Shown here one piece after another: positions 42,659 through 51,259 of a stretch of DNA of 64,000 bases. Both the position numbers and the translations under genes were made by a program. The DNA is from CAZRAL01 sp964598005 (GTDB lineage: Bacteria > Pseudomonadota > Gammaproteobacteria > Burkholderiales > Usitatibacteraceae), in the NCBI GenBank assembly GCA_964598005.1, contig CAZRAL010000001.1:122640-186639 (forward strand), written 5' to 3'. The notes under the pieces were generated by a model. The model made no database searches, was not told the DNA's origin, and was given only the letters and a program-made list of their open reading frames with translations. Position 1 is the first letter of the stretch, and every line of letters begins with the position of its first letter.

Positions 42659-45454
42659 ATGAACGAACAAAAACGCCTACTGCTCGTCGATATTTCAAGT
42701 TTTTTTTATCGCGCATTTTATGCTCTGCCGGATTTACGCTCCCCGGCGGGCCAACCCACCGGCGCAATTTTCGGTGTGGTCAGCATGCTTAAACGTCTTC
42801 GTGACGAATATCCGGCCGATTATAGCGCGTGCGTCTTCGACCCAAAGGGCAAAACCTTTCGCGATGCCCTTTACAGCGATTACAAAGCCAACCGCAGCGC
42901 CATGCCTGAAGACCTGGTGGCCCAGCTTGGCCCCCTGCGCGAAACCATCGAGGCGCTGGGTTGGCCTTGCGTGGTCGTCGAAGGCGTGGAGGCTGACGAT
43001 GTGATCGGCACACTCGCCAAACAAGCCACGGCGCGCGGTGTGCAAACAATCATTTCCACTGGCGACAAGGATCTGGCGCAATTGGTCGATAGCGGCGTGA
43101 TCTGGTACAACACCATGTCCAACGAAAAGCTGGATGCTGAAGGTGTAAAACAAAAGTTTGGCGTGCCACCCGATCGCATCATCGATTACCTGACGTTGAT
43201 GGGGGACAGCGTTGACAACGTCCCCGGGGTGGAAAAAGTGGGGCCCAAAACCGCCGCGAAATGGCTCGCCGAATACGGCTCGCTCGACGGCGTGATCGCC
43301 AACGCCAGCACCATCAAGGGTGCCGTCGGCGACAATCTGCGCAAGGCGCTGGATTGGCTGCCCACCGGGCGTGCACTGGTCACCGTGAAATGCGATGTAC
43401 CCCTGCCTTTCGATTTCGATACCATCGATCATAAACAGCCGGATATTGCCACGCTCGATCGGTTGTACGAGGGATTCGGCTTCAAAGGCATGCGTGCCGC
43501 GTTGCACGGTAATGCAGCATCTCCGGCCGCCAATATCGGGCTAAGTGCCAGTGAAGAATCGCAGCCGCATAAGCAGGCCGCGAAGGACACCGACGCAACT
43601 CGCTGGTCGTCCGGCCAGCCTGCCACCCAGCAGGTTGCATTCGTCGATACCCGCCAATACGAAACCTTGCTGACTGAAGCCCAACTCGATGCCTGGCTCG
43701 CCAGAATCGATAATGCCGGCCTTATTTGCGTCGATACCGAAACCACCAGTCTCGACCAGATGCAGGCGCAGATTGTCGGTCTGTCGTTCGCCTGCGAAGC
43801 CGGGCACGCCGCCTACCTGCCGCTGCGGCATACCTACCCGGGTGCGCCCGATCAACTCGATTTCGATCGTACCCTCGCAAAACTGAAACCGTGGCTGGAG
43901 GACGAAAACAAAAAGAAGCTGGGGCAGAACGCCAAGTACGATTTGCACGTTTTCGCCAACCACGGCATAAACGTAAAAGGCTATGTGCACGATACACTGC
44001 TGCAAAGTTATGTGCTCGAATCGCATCAGCGCCACGATATGGATTCGCTGGCTGCCCGGCATCTGGGCGCCAAGACCATTTTGTATGAAGACGTAGCCGG
44101 TAAAGGCGCATCGAAAATTGGCTTCGATCAGGTTTCGATCGAAACCGCCACGGCCTATTCGGCGGAAGATTCCGATGTGACCTTGCAGCTGCATGGCGCG
44201 CTTTACCCGCAAATCGCCGCCGATGAAAAATTGAAGTACGTTTATCAGGAAATCGAAATGCCGACCAGCGCAGTGCTGCTGGTCATGGAACGCAACGGCG
44301 TACTGATCGATGCCCAATTACTGGAAAAGCAAAGCGCGGAACTCGGGCAAAAAATGCTGGCGCTGGAAGCCCGGGCGCATGAGGAAGCCGGCCAGCCTTT
44401 CAACCTCGGTTCGCCGAAACAACTGGCGGAAATTCTCTTCGATAAAAAGGGGATCAAGCCTTTCAAAAAAACCCCGGGCGGCGCACCCTCGACCGACGAA
44501 GAGACACTGGAAAGACTGGCCGAGGATCACCCGCTACCCAAAATAATCCTCGACTATCGCAGTGTCGCCAAGCTCAAGAGTACCTATACCGATAAATTGC
44601 CGAAAATGGTGAACCCGCGCACGGGTCGTGTTCATACCAATTACGGTCAGGCCATCGCGGTGACCGGCAGGCTCTCCTCGAACGATCCCAATTTGCAAAA
44701 TATTCCGGTCAAAACCGCCGAGGGCCGGCGGATTCGTGAGGCTTTCATCGCGCCGCCCGGCAGCAAAATCCTTTCCGCAGATTATTCGCAGATCGAGCTA
44801 CGCATCATGGCGCACCTCTCCGGCGACAAAGGGCTGCTCGATGCGTTTGCACAAGGCGAGGATATTCATCGCGCCACTGCGGCAGAGGTATTCGGCGTGA
44901 CCCGCGATCTCGTCAGCAGCGAGCAGCGGCGTTACGCCAAGGTCATCAACTTTGGCCTGATTTACGGCATGAGTGCTTTTGGACTGGCCAGCAATTTGGG
45001 CATCGAGCGCGCCGCTGCCGCCAGCTACATCGACAAATATTTTGCGCGTTATCCGGGGGTGGCCGAATACATGAAACGCACCCGCGCCGAAGCGCACGAA
45101 CGCGGTTATGTCGAAACGGTATTCGGCCGCCGTCTCTGGTTGCCTGACATTCGTTCAGGCAATCAAGCGCGGCGTCAAGGAGCAGAACGCGCCGCCATCA
45201 ATGCGCCGATGCAGGGCACGGCAGCAGACCTGATCAAGCTCGCCATGATTGCCGTGCAAGGCTGGCTGGACAAAGAACGGCTGAGCACCCGTATGATTAT
45301 GCAGGTGCACGACGAACTGGTGCTGGAAGTACCGGAATCAGAACTGGCGCTTGTACAAGCCAAAGTGCCCGAACTCATGAGTGGCGTCGCCAAACTGCAA
45401 GTACCGCTCGTGGCTGAACCGGGTATTGGGAATAATTGGGACGAGGCACATTAA
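42659..45454 (+). CDS. polA: DNA polymerase I
   Basis: 931 residues. The 5'-3' exonuclease part (LLVDISSFFYRAFYALPDLR; DYKANRSAMPEDL; STGDKDLAQLVD; MGDSVDNVPGVEKVGPKTA), an intact 3'-5' exonuclease (CVDTETTSL near 358 with DxE) and the polymerase domain: motif A SADYSQIELRIMAHLSGD (about 707), motif B RRYAKVINFGLIYGMSAFGL (about 760) and motif C MQVHDELVLEVP (about 883). Fills gaps after primer removal and excision repair. No unusual features. Confidence 0.97.
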   Translation: MNEQKRLLLVDISSFFYRAFYALPDLRSPAGQPTGAIFGVVSMLKRLRDEYPADYSACVFDPKGKTFRDALYSDYKANRSAMPEDLVAQLGPLRETIEALGWPCVVVEGVEADDVIGTLAKQATARGVQTIISTGDKDLAQLVDSGVIWYNTMSNEKLDAEGVKQKFGVPPDRIIDYLTLMGDSVDNVPGVEKVGPKTAAKWLAEYGSLDGVIANASTIKGAVGDNLRKALDWLPTGRALVTVKCDVPLPFDFDTIDHKQPDIATLDRLYEGFGFKGMRAALHGNAASPAANIGLSASEESQPHKQAAKDTDATRWSSGQPATQQVAFVDTRQYETLLTEAQLDAWLARIDNAGLICVDTETTSLDQMQAQIVGLSFACEAGHAAYLPLRHTYPGAPDQLDFDRTLAKLKPWLEDENKKKLGQNAKYDLHVFANHGINVKGYVHDTLLQSYVLESHQRHDMDSLAARHLGAKTILYEDVAGKGASKIGFDQVSIETATAYSAEDSDVTLQLHGALYPQIAADEKLKYVYQEIEMPTSAVLLVMERNGVLIDAQLLEKQSAELGQKMLALEARAHEEAGQPFNLGSPKQLAEILFDKKGIKPFKKTPGGAPSTDEETLERLAEDHPLPKIILDYRSVAKLKSTYTDKLPKMVNPRTGRVHTNYGQAIAVTGRLSSNDPNLQNIPVKTAEGRRIREAFIAPPGSKILSADYSQIELRIMAHLSGDKGLLDAFAQGEDIHRATAAEVFGVTRDLVSSEQRRYAKVINFGLIYGMSAFGLASNLGIERAAAASYIDKYFARYPGVAEYMKRTRAEAHERGYVETVFGRRLWLPDIRSGNQARRQGAERAAINAPMQGTAADLIKLAMIAVQGWLDKERLSTRMIMQVHDELVLEVPESELALVQAKVPELMSGVAKLQVPLVAEPGIGNNWDEAH

Positions 45455-45463
45455 GCAGACAAT

Positions 45464-46660
45464 ATGGAAGGATTTTTTGGCCTGATTTTATTAGGCATAA
45501 TATTTTTTGGTATACCTTGGTTGTTAGTAAAACTTGACCATGCCAGTAAGTATATTGAACTTAAGAATAGGTATGGCGAGATCGATAAAGCTGAAGCAGT
45601 GCTTCAAGCTAGGGAAATAACAATTTCTAAGCAACAACAAGCAGTTCAAACAAAAACTCAGGAAGCTGAATTAAAAATCGCTAGACAGCAGCAAGCGATT
45701 GAATGTTTACAAAAAGAAAAAGCAACAGGATTTCCGTGGCTGGCTAAGGCTTATGACGAATTCTATGAGCTTGTTGATGAAAAATATGCAGAAGAAATTA
45801 GTTCTAAACGACATGGTAAGCGTGCAGCCCCTGCATCTGGAGAAAAAGTTCGTGAAGCAAATCAATCAAGACGTGTCGCAGAAAAGGAGGCTCGTGTTCT
45901 GCGCTATCAGCTTCTTTTTTATGAAAATTTATTTCCCTGGCTTTTGGAGCTAAAGGACCCTGCTATACCGGATGAATTAATTAGAATTAAATCTGGAGAA
46001 TTGGATGCTGGAAATTCTGAAGATGATCCTGCAAAGCACTGGATACCTGTAGGAGAATGGGACTCATATTCAGAAATCCAACGTCTTCAACTAGCACTAG
46101 ATAGATACTGGCGAAGCCGTAAAACAAAGTGGGAAATTGGAAGAGACTACGAACGCTATATTGGGTATCTTTATGAACAAAAAGGATACTCCGTTCATTA
46201 CCATGGAATCGCAAAGGGGTTTGATGATTTAGGTCGTGATCTTATCTGTTCTAAAGGAAACGAGGTATGGATTGTTCAATGCAAAAACTGGGCACGTGAA
46301 AAACAGATTCACGAGAAACATATCTTTCAACTACATGGTACTTTAATCGCATATCAGCACGATAATCCCGCCCAAAAAAGTCAGGCACATTTCATCACCA
46401 GCGCACTAATAACAGCAAGAGCAAAGGAATTTGCAAAAATACTAGGGATTAAAATAGATGAAAATTTTCTTTTTCAAAATTATCCTTGTATTAAATGTAA
46501 TGTTTCGCATAGAGATGAAACAAAGATTTTTCATTTGCCTTTTGATCAGCAATACGATCGCACGACAATTGATATAACACGTGGTGAAAAGTACTGCTCA
46601 ACTGTGGCAGAGGCATTGGAGAACGGGTTTAGGCGTGCATTTAAATACCGAGGCGATTAA
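45464..46660 (+). CDS. Membrane-anchored Mrr-like restriction endonuclease (398 aa)
   Basis: An N-terminal transmembrane helix (FGLILLGIIFFGIPWLLV, residues 5-22) and a long coiled coil (about 30-95, Gln/Lys/Glu-rich) lead to a nuclease-like C-terminal domain: KWEIGRDYERYIGYLYEQKG, then GFDDLGRDLI (catalytic Asp) and IVQCKNWAR (QxK), the Mrr-type PD-(D/E)xK pattern. Mrr enzymes cut modified DNA. The gene is clearly more AT-rich than polA, nine bases upstream, and the rRNA methyltransferase downstream, a sign of transfer. Membrane tethering of such a nuclease suggests it acts on incoming DNA. Confidence 0.75.
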   Translation: MEGFFGLILLGIIFFGIPWLLVKLDHASKYIELKNRYGEIDKAEAVLQAREITISKQQQAVQTKTQEAELKIARQQQAIECLQKEKATGFPWLAKAYDEFYELVDEKYAEEISSKRHGKRAAPASGEKVREANQSRRVAEKEARVLRYQLLFYENLFPWLLELKDPAIPDELIRIKSGELDAGNSEDDPAKHWIPVGEWDSYSEIQRLQLALDRYWRSRKTKWEIGRDYERYIGYLYEQKGYSVHYHGIAKGFDDLGRDLICSKGNEVWIVQCKNWAREKQIHEKHIFQLHGTLIAYQHDNPAQKSQAHFITSALITARAKEFAKILGIKIDENFLFQNYPCIKCNVSHRDETKIFHLPFDQQYDRTTIDITRGEKYCSTVAEALENGFRRAFKYRGD

Positions 46661-46720
46661 CCACGATATGAAATAGCGGTCAAAATGGCGAACACAGGCC
46701 ATTTTTGATCGAGGTGAATC

Positions 46721-47878
46721 ATGCTACAAACACTCGCCATCAACAACTATCGTTCACTACTCGAGCTGATCGTCCCGCTCCGGCAGTTAAACCTTATCAC
46801 TGGGCCGAATGGCAGCGGCAAATCGAATTTTTACCGTGCGCTGCGTTTATTGGCCGAAACGGCACAAGGTGGGGTGGTTAACGCGCTGGCGTATGAGGGA
46901 GGATTAGATTCTACATATTGGGCCGGCCCGGAAAATGTTTCCCGACATATGCAGGAAGGTGACGCGCCCGTACAAACAAGCATGAGAAATTCGCCCAAAC
47001 GCTTGCAGTTAGGTTTTGCAGGAGAAGATTTTGGTTATGCAATTTCCCTTGGCTTACCCATACCATCACAGTCGGCCTTTTCGCTTGACCCGGAAATAAA
47101 ACGTGAGTGCATCTGGGCAGGGGCAGCGTATCGACCAGCCAGCGCACTGGTGGATCGCAATGGGCCATTGATCAAGGTGCGCACAAGCAGAAGCTGGAAA
47201 ATGCTGGATGTCCGCATGGGTGCATTCGACAGCATTTTCAGCATGCTGGCTGATCCTGATGCAACACCCGAAATTTTCAAGGTTCGCGAATGGATTCGCA
47301 GCTGGCGCTTTTACGACCATTTTCGCTCTGACCGCGAGGCCCCAGCCCGCTTGCCGCAATTGGGAACACGCACCCCAGTATTGCATCACGATGGACATGA
47401 TTTGGCCGCTGCGTTGCAGACTATTCGCGAAATTGGTGATGCACCGGCATTGGATCAGACAGTAGCTGATGCTTTTCCGGGAGCGCATGTTGAAATTGCG
47501 CAAAGCAATAACCGTTTTATGCTGCTTTTTCACCAGCGCGGACTCTTGCGTCCACTCACGGGTACAGAGCTGTCCGACGGAACATTGCGCTATTTATTAT
47601 GGGTGGCCGTACTGTTATCCCCGCGCCCGCCTTCCTTGATGGTGCTGAATGAGCCGGAAACCAGCTTGCATCCCGATTTGTTGCCCGCATTGGCGCGTTT
47701 GATTGTCTCGGCTTCTGCCCAAACCCAGGTATGGGTCGTGTCGCATGCAGCGCAGTTGATCGAACCGTTACGAAAACATCAAGGCTGTGCTGTGATCGAA
47801 CTTGAAAAAAACAGGGGGCAGTCCCTCATAAAGGGCCAGCGCATGGTTGATCAACCTTCCTGGCACTGGCCAGCGTGA
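46721..47878 (+). CDS. AAA-family ATPase, RecF/OLD-like (385 aa)
   Basis: Walker A TGPNGSGKSNFYRALRLL (about 28-36), a signature-like region (TGTELSDGTLRYLLWVAVLL) and Walker B LMVLNEPETSLHPDLLPAL (Asn in place of Asp, common in this subgroup), then VWVVSHAAQLIEPL. No TOPRIM nuclease domain follows, so it is the ATPase-only type. Partners in OLD/Gabija-like defence or in housekeeping are possible; the Mrr-like gene 60 bases upstream may be the partner. Confidence 0.8.
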   Translation: MLQTLAINNYRSLLELIVPLRQLNLITGPNGSGKSNFYRALRLLAETAQGGVVNALAYEGGLDSTYWAGPENVSRHMQEGDAPVQTSMRNSPKRLQLGFAGEDFGYAISLGLPIPSQSAFSLDPEIKRECIWAGAAYRPASALVDRNGPLIKVRTSRSWKMLDVRMGAFDSIFSMLADPDATPEIFKVREWIRSWRFYDHFRSDREAPARLPQLGTRTPVLHHDGHDLAAALQTIREIGDAPALDQTVADAFPGAHVEIAQSNNRFMLLFHQRGLLRPLTGTELSDGTLRYLLWVAVLLSPRPPSLMVLNEPETSLHPDLLPALARLIVSASAQTQVWVVSHAAQLIEPLRKHQGCAVIELEKNRGQSLIKGQRMVDQPSWHWPA

Positions 47879-47947
47879 ATCAAGTTGATCGAGGTTATGC
47901 TATGGCAAGAATTTTTCTATTCACAAAGCTGTCGCTGAGAAATTTTT

Positions 47948-49087
47948 TCACCGCCGGTTGCTGCCTGCAACCATCCGGTATTCATACAGTCGACATTCGA
48001 GCTTGCCGTTGAATAAAGGTGTCTTCTTCGAAGCCGTTAAACGGATCAATTTGGGCAACATCGTATCGCCGGAAAAAAAATACGTGTTCCAGCCGGCAAA
48101 TTTTTGCTTGAGTACATGCCCCAATTTTGGATAGAAATCGGCTAGCGATTCGCTTTCACCCAGCCGCACGCCATAGGGTGGATTGGTGACCAGTGTCCCC
48201 GTGGATTCGGGCGCGGAAATTTCCAGAATATTGGCCTGCTTGAGAAAAACACAATCGGCCAACCCATTTGCGGCCAGATTTTCCTGTGCGTCCTTGAGCG
48301 CATAACCATACAAATCGGAGCCATAAATAGGCAGGGAACGGGCGGGCTGTTGTCTGGCTTTTGCCTCAGCCAGCAAATTTTCCCAAGCGCGCGAATCAAA
48401 ATTTTTCAGGTTCATGAATGCAAAATGTCGCCCCATGCCCGGAGCGATTTCAAGCGCTATCTGCGCAGCTTCAATCAGGAAGGTGCCGCTGCCACACATG
48501 GGATCCAGCAAGGGCGTACCCGGCTTCCATCCACTGAGATAAAGAATGCCGGCAGCCAGATTTTTTTTCAGCGGCGCAACGCCTTTATGTTCACGTGAAC
48601 CGCGTTTAAACAACGGCTCACCGGACAGATCGAGATACAGTGTGGCATGGGTTGCGTCGAGAAAAGCATGAATGCGCACATCGGGTTCCTGTGTCGCTAC
48701 TGAAGGTCGGCCACCTGTTTGCGCCCGGAACTTGTCGCAAATTGCATCCTTGATGCGCAAGGTAATAAAGTCGAGACTCTTTAATGGGCAACGTTGCGCA
48801 TTGACTTCGACCTTGATGGTGTAACGGGTTTCAAACCACTCCGGCCACGGCAAAGCCAGTGCGGCCCGATATATGTCTTCTTCCTGTCGATACGAAAAAT
48901 GCGCAACCTGCCAAAGAATACGGCTGGCAATCCGGGAATAAAGATTGGCGCGATAGGCAAGCTGTAGTGTTGCTTCGAAGCTCACCCCTGCTTCATGGGG
49001 CTTGATATGGGCAGCGCAAATGGCGTCCAACTCATCCGCCAAAACAGCGGCCAGGCCGCGTGGGCAAGGCGCGAAAAAACGCTCCAT
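47948..49087 (-). CDS. rlmL: THUMP-domain rRNA/tRNA guanine-N2 methyltransferase (RlmL-like)
   Basis: 379 residues. Residues about 1-155 are ferredoxin-like plus THUMP RNA-binding domain; the methyltransferase has LLDPMCGSGTFLIEAAQIAL (about 193) and the catalytic TNPPYGVRLGE (about 301). This is the RlmL (G2445 of 23S rRNA) half of the fused E. coli RlmKL; no RlmK part is attached, which is the common form outside enterics. The ATG shares one base with the hemJ stop (TGATG), so it belongs to the kdsD-kdsC-hemJ series. Confidence 0.88.
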   Translation of the reverse strand: MERFFAPCPRGLAAVLADELDAICAAHIKPHEAGVSFEATLQLAYRANLYSRIASRILWQVAHFSYRQEEDIYRAALALPWPEWFETRYTIKVEVNAQRCPLKSLDFITLRIKDAICDKFRAQTGGRPSVATQEPDVRIHAFLDATHATLYLDLSGEPLFKRGSREHKGVAPLKKNLAAGILYLSGWKPGTPLLDPMCGSGTFLIEAAQIALEIAPGMGRHFAFMNLKNFDSRAWENLLAEAKARQQPARSLPIYGSDLYGYALKDAQENLAANGLADCVFLKQANILEISAPESTGTLVTNPPYGVRLGESESLADFYPKLGHVLKQKFAGWNTYFFSGDTMLPKLIRLTASKKTPLFNGKLECRLYEYRMVAGSNRR

Positions 49088-49503
49088 CAGAAGGGCTTGA
49101 CGACGACCAGAATAACGATGGCAATCAATACCGGCAAGGTCGGAATTTCGTTTAACCAGCGGTAGAAAACATGGCTGTGGCGATTACGCGCATGCTTGAA
49201 ATCAAGCATCAACTTGCCCAAATAAAAATGTTGAATGATCAGAACGACAACCAGCGCCAGTTTGGCGTGCATCCAGCCGCCGCCAATACCATAGCCCAGC
49301 CATAACCATACGCCCAAAAGCAGGGTCAGCAGCATGCACGGGGTCATGATGCCAAAATAGAGTTTGCGTTCCATAATCTTGAAGCGGTCGATACTGATCT
49401 GGTCTGTTGCCATGGCGTGATAGACAAACAAACGCGGCAAATAAAACAACCCGGCAAACCAGGCCACCATGAAAATGATATGAAAAGATTTGATGTACAA
49501 CAT
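49087..49503 (-). CDS. hemJ: Protoporphyrinogen IX oxidase, HemJ type
   Basis: ATG 49503 gives 138 residues, the family length; a longer open frame to 49710 lies over kdsC and is a shadow. Four to five membrane helices with the HemJ pattern: YIKSFHIIFMVAWFAGLFYL with a conserved His, RKLYFGIMTPCMLLTLLLG, WMHAKLALVVVLIIQHFYL and RWLNEIPTLPVLIAIVI. Oxidises protoporphyrinogen IX in haem synthesis in the inner membrane. Its start overlaps the kdsC stop and its stop overlaps the rlmL start. Confidence 0.9.
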   Translation of the reverse strand: MLYIKSFHIIFMVAWFAGLFYLPRLFVYHAMATDQISIDRFKIMERKLYFGIMTPCMLLTLLLGVWLWLGYGIGGGWMHAKLALVVVLIIQHFYLGKLMLDFKHARNRHSHVFYRWLNEIPTLPVLIAIVILVVVKPF

Positions 49504-50036
49504 CAGCGTAGATATCCTTCCATCATTGCGTCGAACTTGCCTTGGGCACGTAAAATTATTTCGCAAAATTCGCGCACTGCCCCATGCCCGCCTGCGGCTT
49601 GGGTAATGTAATGCACCCGCTGCTGGACGAAATCGGGCGCATGCGGAACGGTTGCTGCAAAGCCACAGCGAATCAATATCGGCAAATCGATGACATCGTC
49701 GCCGATGCAAGCCGATTGTTCAGTTTCCAGAGAAAAGTTGGCTAATAATTCATGAAAAACCTTGCCCTTATCCTGTACCCCCTGAAACAAAAGTATCTCT
49801 TGCTCTGCCGCGCGTCTTGCTAGCGCGCGCGAGGAACGGCCGGAAATGATGGCTAACTCAATCCCACTTTGTTGCAGCATTTTCAAGCCCTGTCCATCCA
49901 GCGTATTAAATGCCTTGAGTTCTTCGCCAGCAGGCCCGTAATAAAGCGTGCCATCGGTCAATACGCCATCAGCATCGAATATCGCCAGCTTGATCTTGCG
50001 CAGGCGAACTACGATCTCATCAGTCAACCTGATCAC
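49503..50036 (-). CDS. kdsC: 3-deoxy-D-manno-octulosonate 8-phosphate phosphatase
   Basis: 177 residues, HAD-family C0 phosphatase. FDADGVLTDGTLYYGPAGEE carries the nucleophile Asp and the general acid; GLKMLQQSGIELAIISGRSS, then QGVQDKGKVFHELL and CIGDDVIDLPILIRCG are motifs II-IV. Releases Kdo from Kdo-8-phosphate for lipopolysaccharide. Overlaps kdsD by four bases and hemJ by one. Confidence 0.94.
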   Translation of the reverse strand: MIRLTDEIVVRLRKIKLAIFDADGVLTDGTLYYGPAGEELKAFNTLDGQGLKMLQQSGIELAIISGRSSRALARRAAEQEILLFQGVQDKGKVFHELLANFSLETEQSACIGDDVIDLPILIRCGFAATVPHAPDFVQQRVHYITQAAGGHGAVREFCEIILRAQGKFDAMMEGYLR

Positions 50037-51049
50037 AGAACCCCCATGCGCATCAAATCGAGAACATGGACTGCGCCAACCAATTTACCGTTTTCATCGA
50101 CCACCAATAGTCCGCTGGAACCAATCTTGTAGCGTTGGATGAGGGCGGCGGCCTCGGCCGCAAGTTTATCCGGGGCAATCGTTTTGGGGGTACGGGTCAT
50201 CAAATCGGCGACTCGCGTTGCCTTCACATTTTCAATCGCGCTTAAGGCTCGCCGCAGGTCGCCATCACTGAATACACCCAGCAAATGCTCATCGGTATCG
50301 ACGATCGCGGTCATCCCTAAACCTTTGCGGGACATTTCCAGAATCGCATCAGCCAGCAAGGCTTGTGTGCCAACTTTTGGAATGCGCTCGCCGGTAACCA
50401 TGACATCGCTAACATGAACCAGCAAGCGGCGGCCCAGCGCCCCCCCGGGGTGATGAACGGCAAAGTCCGCTTCGCGAAAACCGCGTGCGTCGAGCAACGT
50501 TACCGCCAGCGCATCCCCCATGGCGAGTGCAGCCGTCGTGCTGGCCGTAGGCGCCAGATTAAGCGGGCAGGCTTCTTTTTCTACCCCCACATCGAGGTGC
50601 ACATCGGCTTCGCGCGCCAGTGTGGAATTGGGGTTGCCAGTCAGCGCAATAATGCGTGTACCGCGCCGCTTCAACACGGGAAGAATCGCGATCAATTCAG
50701 CGCTTTCGCCCGAATTCGACAACGCAAGCACCACATCGTCAGCAGTAATCATTCCCAAATCACCGTGGCTTGCTTCGCCAGGGTGCATGAAAAAAGCGGG
50801 GGTTCCCGTGGAAGCCAGCGTCGAGGCGATTTTGCCCCCAATATGCCCACTCTTGCCCATGCCGGTGACCACCACCCTGCCTTTATGTTCGGTCACGTCG
50901 TAAAGCAAGCCATGCGCCGCCACAAAGCTCTCACCCAGCTTGGCGGCAAGATTTTTGACTGCATCGGCCTCGATATGCAGCGTTTCACGTGCGAGTGTCA
51001 ATGTGCGGGCGGTATTCGCAACGGAACGCGGTTGTAATAGACTTCCCAT
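50033..51049 (-). CDS. kdsD: D-arabinose 5-phosphate isomerase
   Basis: 338 residues. A SIS sugar-isomerase domain (about 40-180: VVVTGMGKSGHIGGKIASTL; TPAFFMHPGEASHGDLGMI; NSGESAELIAILPVLKRRG) followed by two CBS domains (about 215-335) ending DENGKLVGAVHVLDLMRMGV. Converts ribulose 5-phosphate to arabinose 5-phosphate, the first step to Kdo. First gene of the leftward operon kdsD-kdsC-hemJ-rlmL; its promoter should lie in the spacer at 51050-51259, which it shares with the antiporter gene. Confidence 0.94.
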   Translation of the reverse strand: MGSLLQPRSVANTARTLTLARETLHIEADAVKNLAAKLGESFVAAHGLLYDVTEHKGRVVVTGMGKSGHIGGKIASTLASTGTPAFFMHPGEASHGDLGMITADDVVLALSNSGESAELIAILPVLKRRGTRIIALTGNPNSTLAREADVHLDVGVEKEACPLNLAPTASTTAALAMGDALAVTLLDARGFREADFAVHHPGGALGRRLLVHVSDVMVTGERIPKVGTQALLADAILEMSRKGLGMTAIVDTDEHLLGVFSDGDLRRALSAIENVKATRVADLMTRTPKTIAPDKLAAEAAALIQRYKIGSSGLLVVDENGKLVGAVHVLDLMRMGVL

Positions 51050-51061
51050 GTCGTCATTGTA

Positions 51062-51180
51062 AAGGAACCTCTGAATAATTCTTTTTCCAAATCAAAACTG
51101 ACTTTGTCGGCTTCACCTTGCCGTATTACTTAACCTGTCTGCGGCTCGCCTTCGTGTCATTTTTGATTTGGAAAAAGAAT
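51062..51180. repeat. Inverted repeat element with 20-base arms
   Basis: ATTCTTTTTCCAAATCAAAA (51078-51097) and its exact complement at 51161-51180 enclose 63 bases. The left side begins AAGGAACCTCTGAATAA, which recurs with one change at 63932-63948. The element lies between the divergent kdsD and antiporter starts and could form a large hairpin. Confidence 0.7.
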
Positions 51181-51259
51181 AATTTCCGCATGACCGCGCG
51201 CTCATCTGGATTCAGATGTTCCCAAATTCAGTTTCAACCAGACAAAAACGAGGTTCTCT

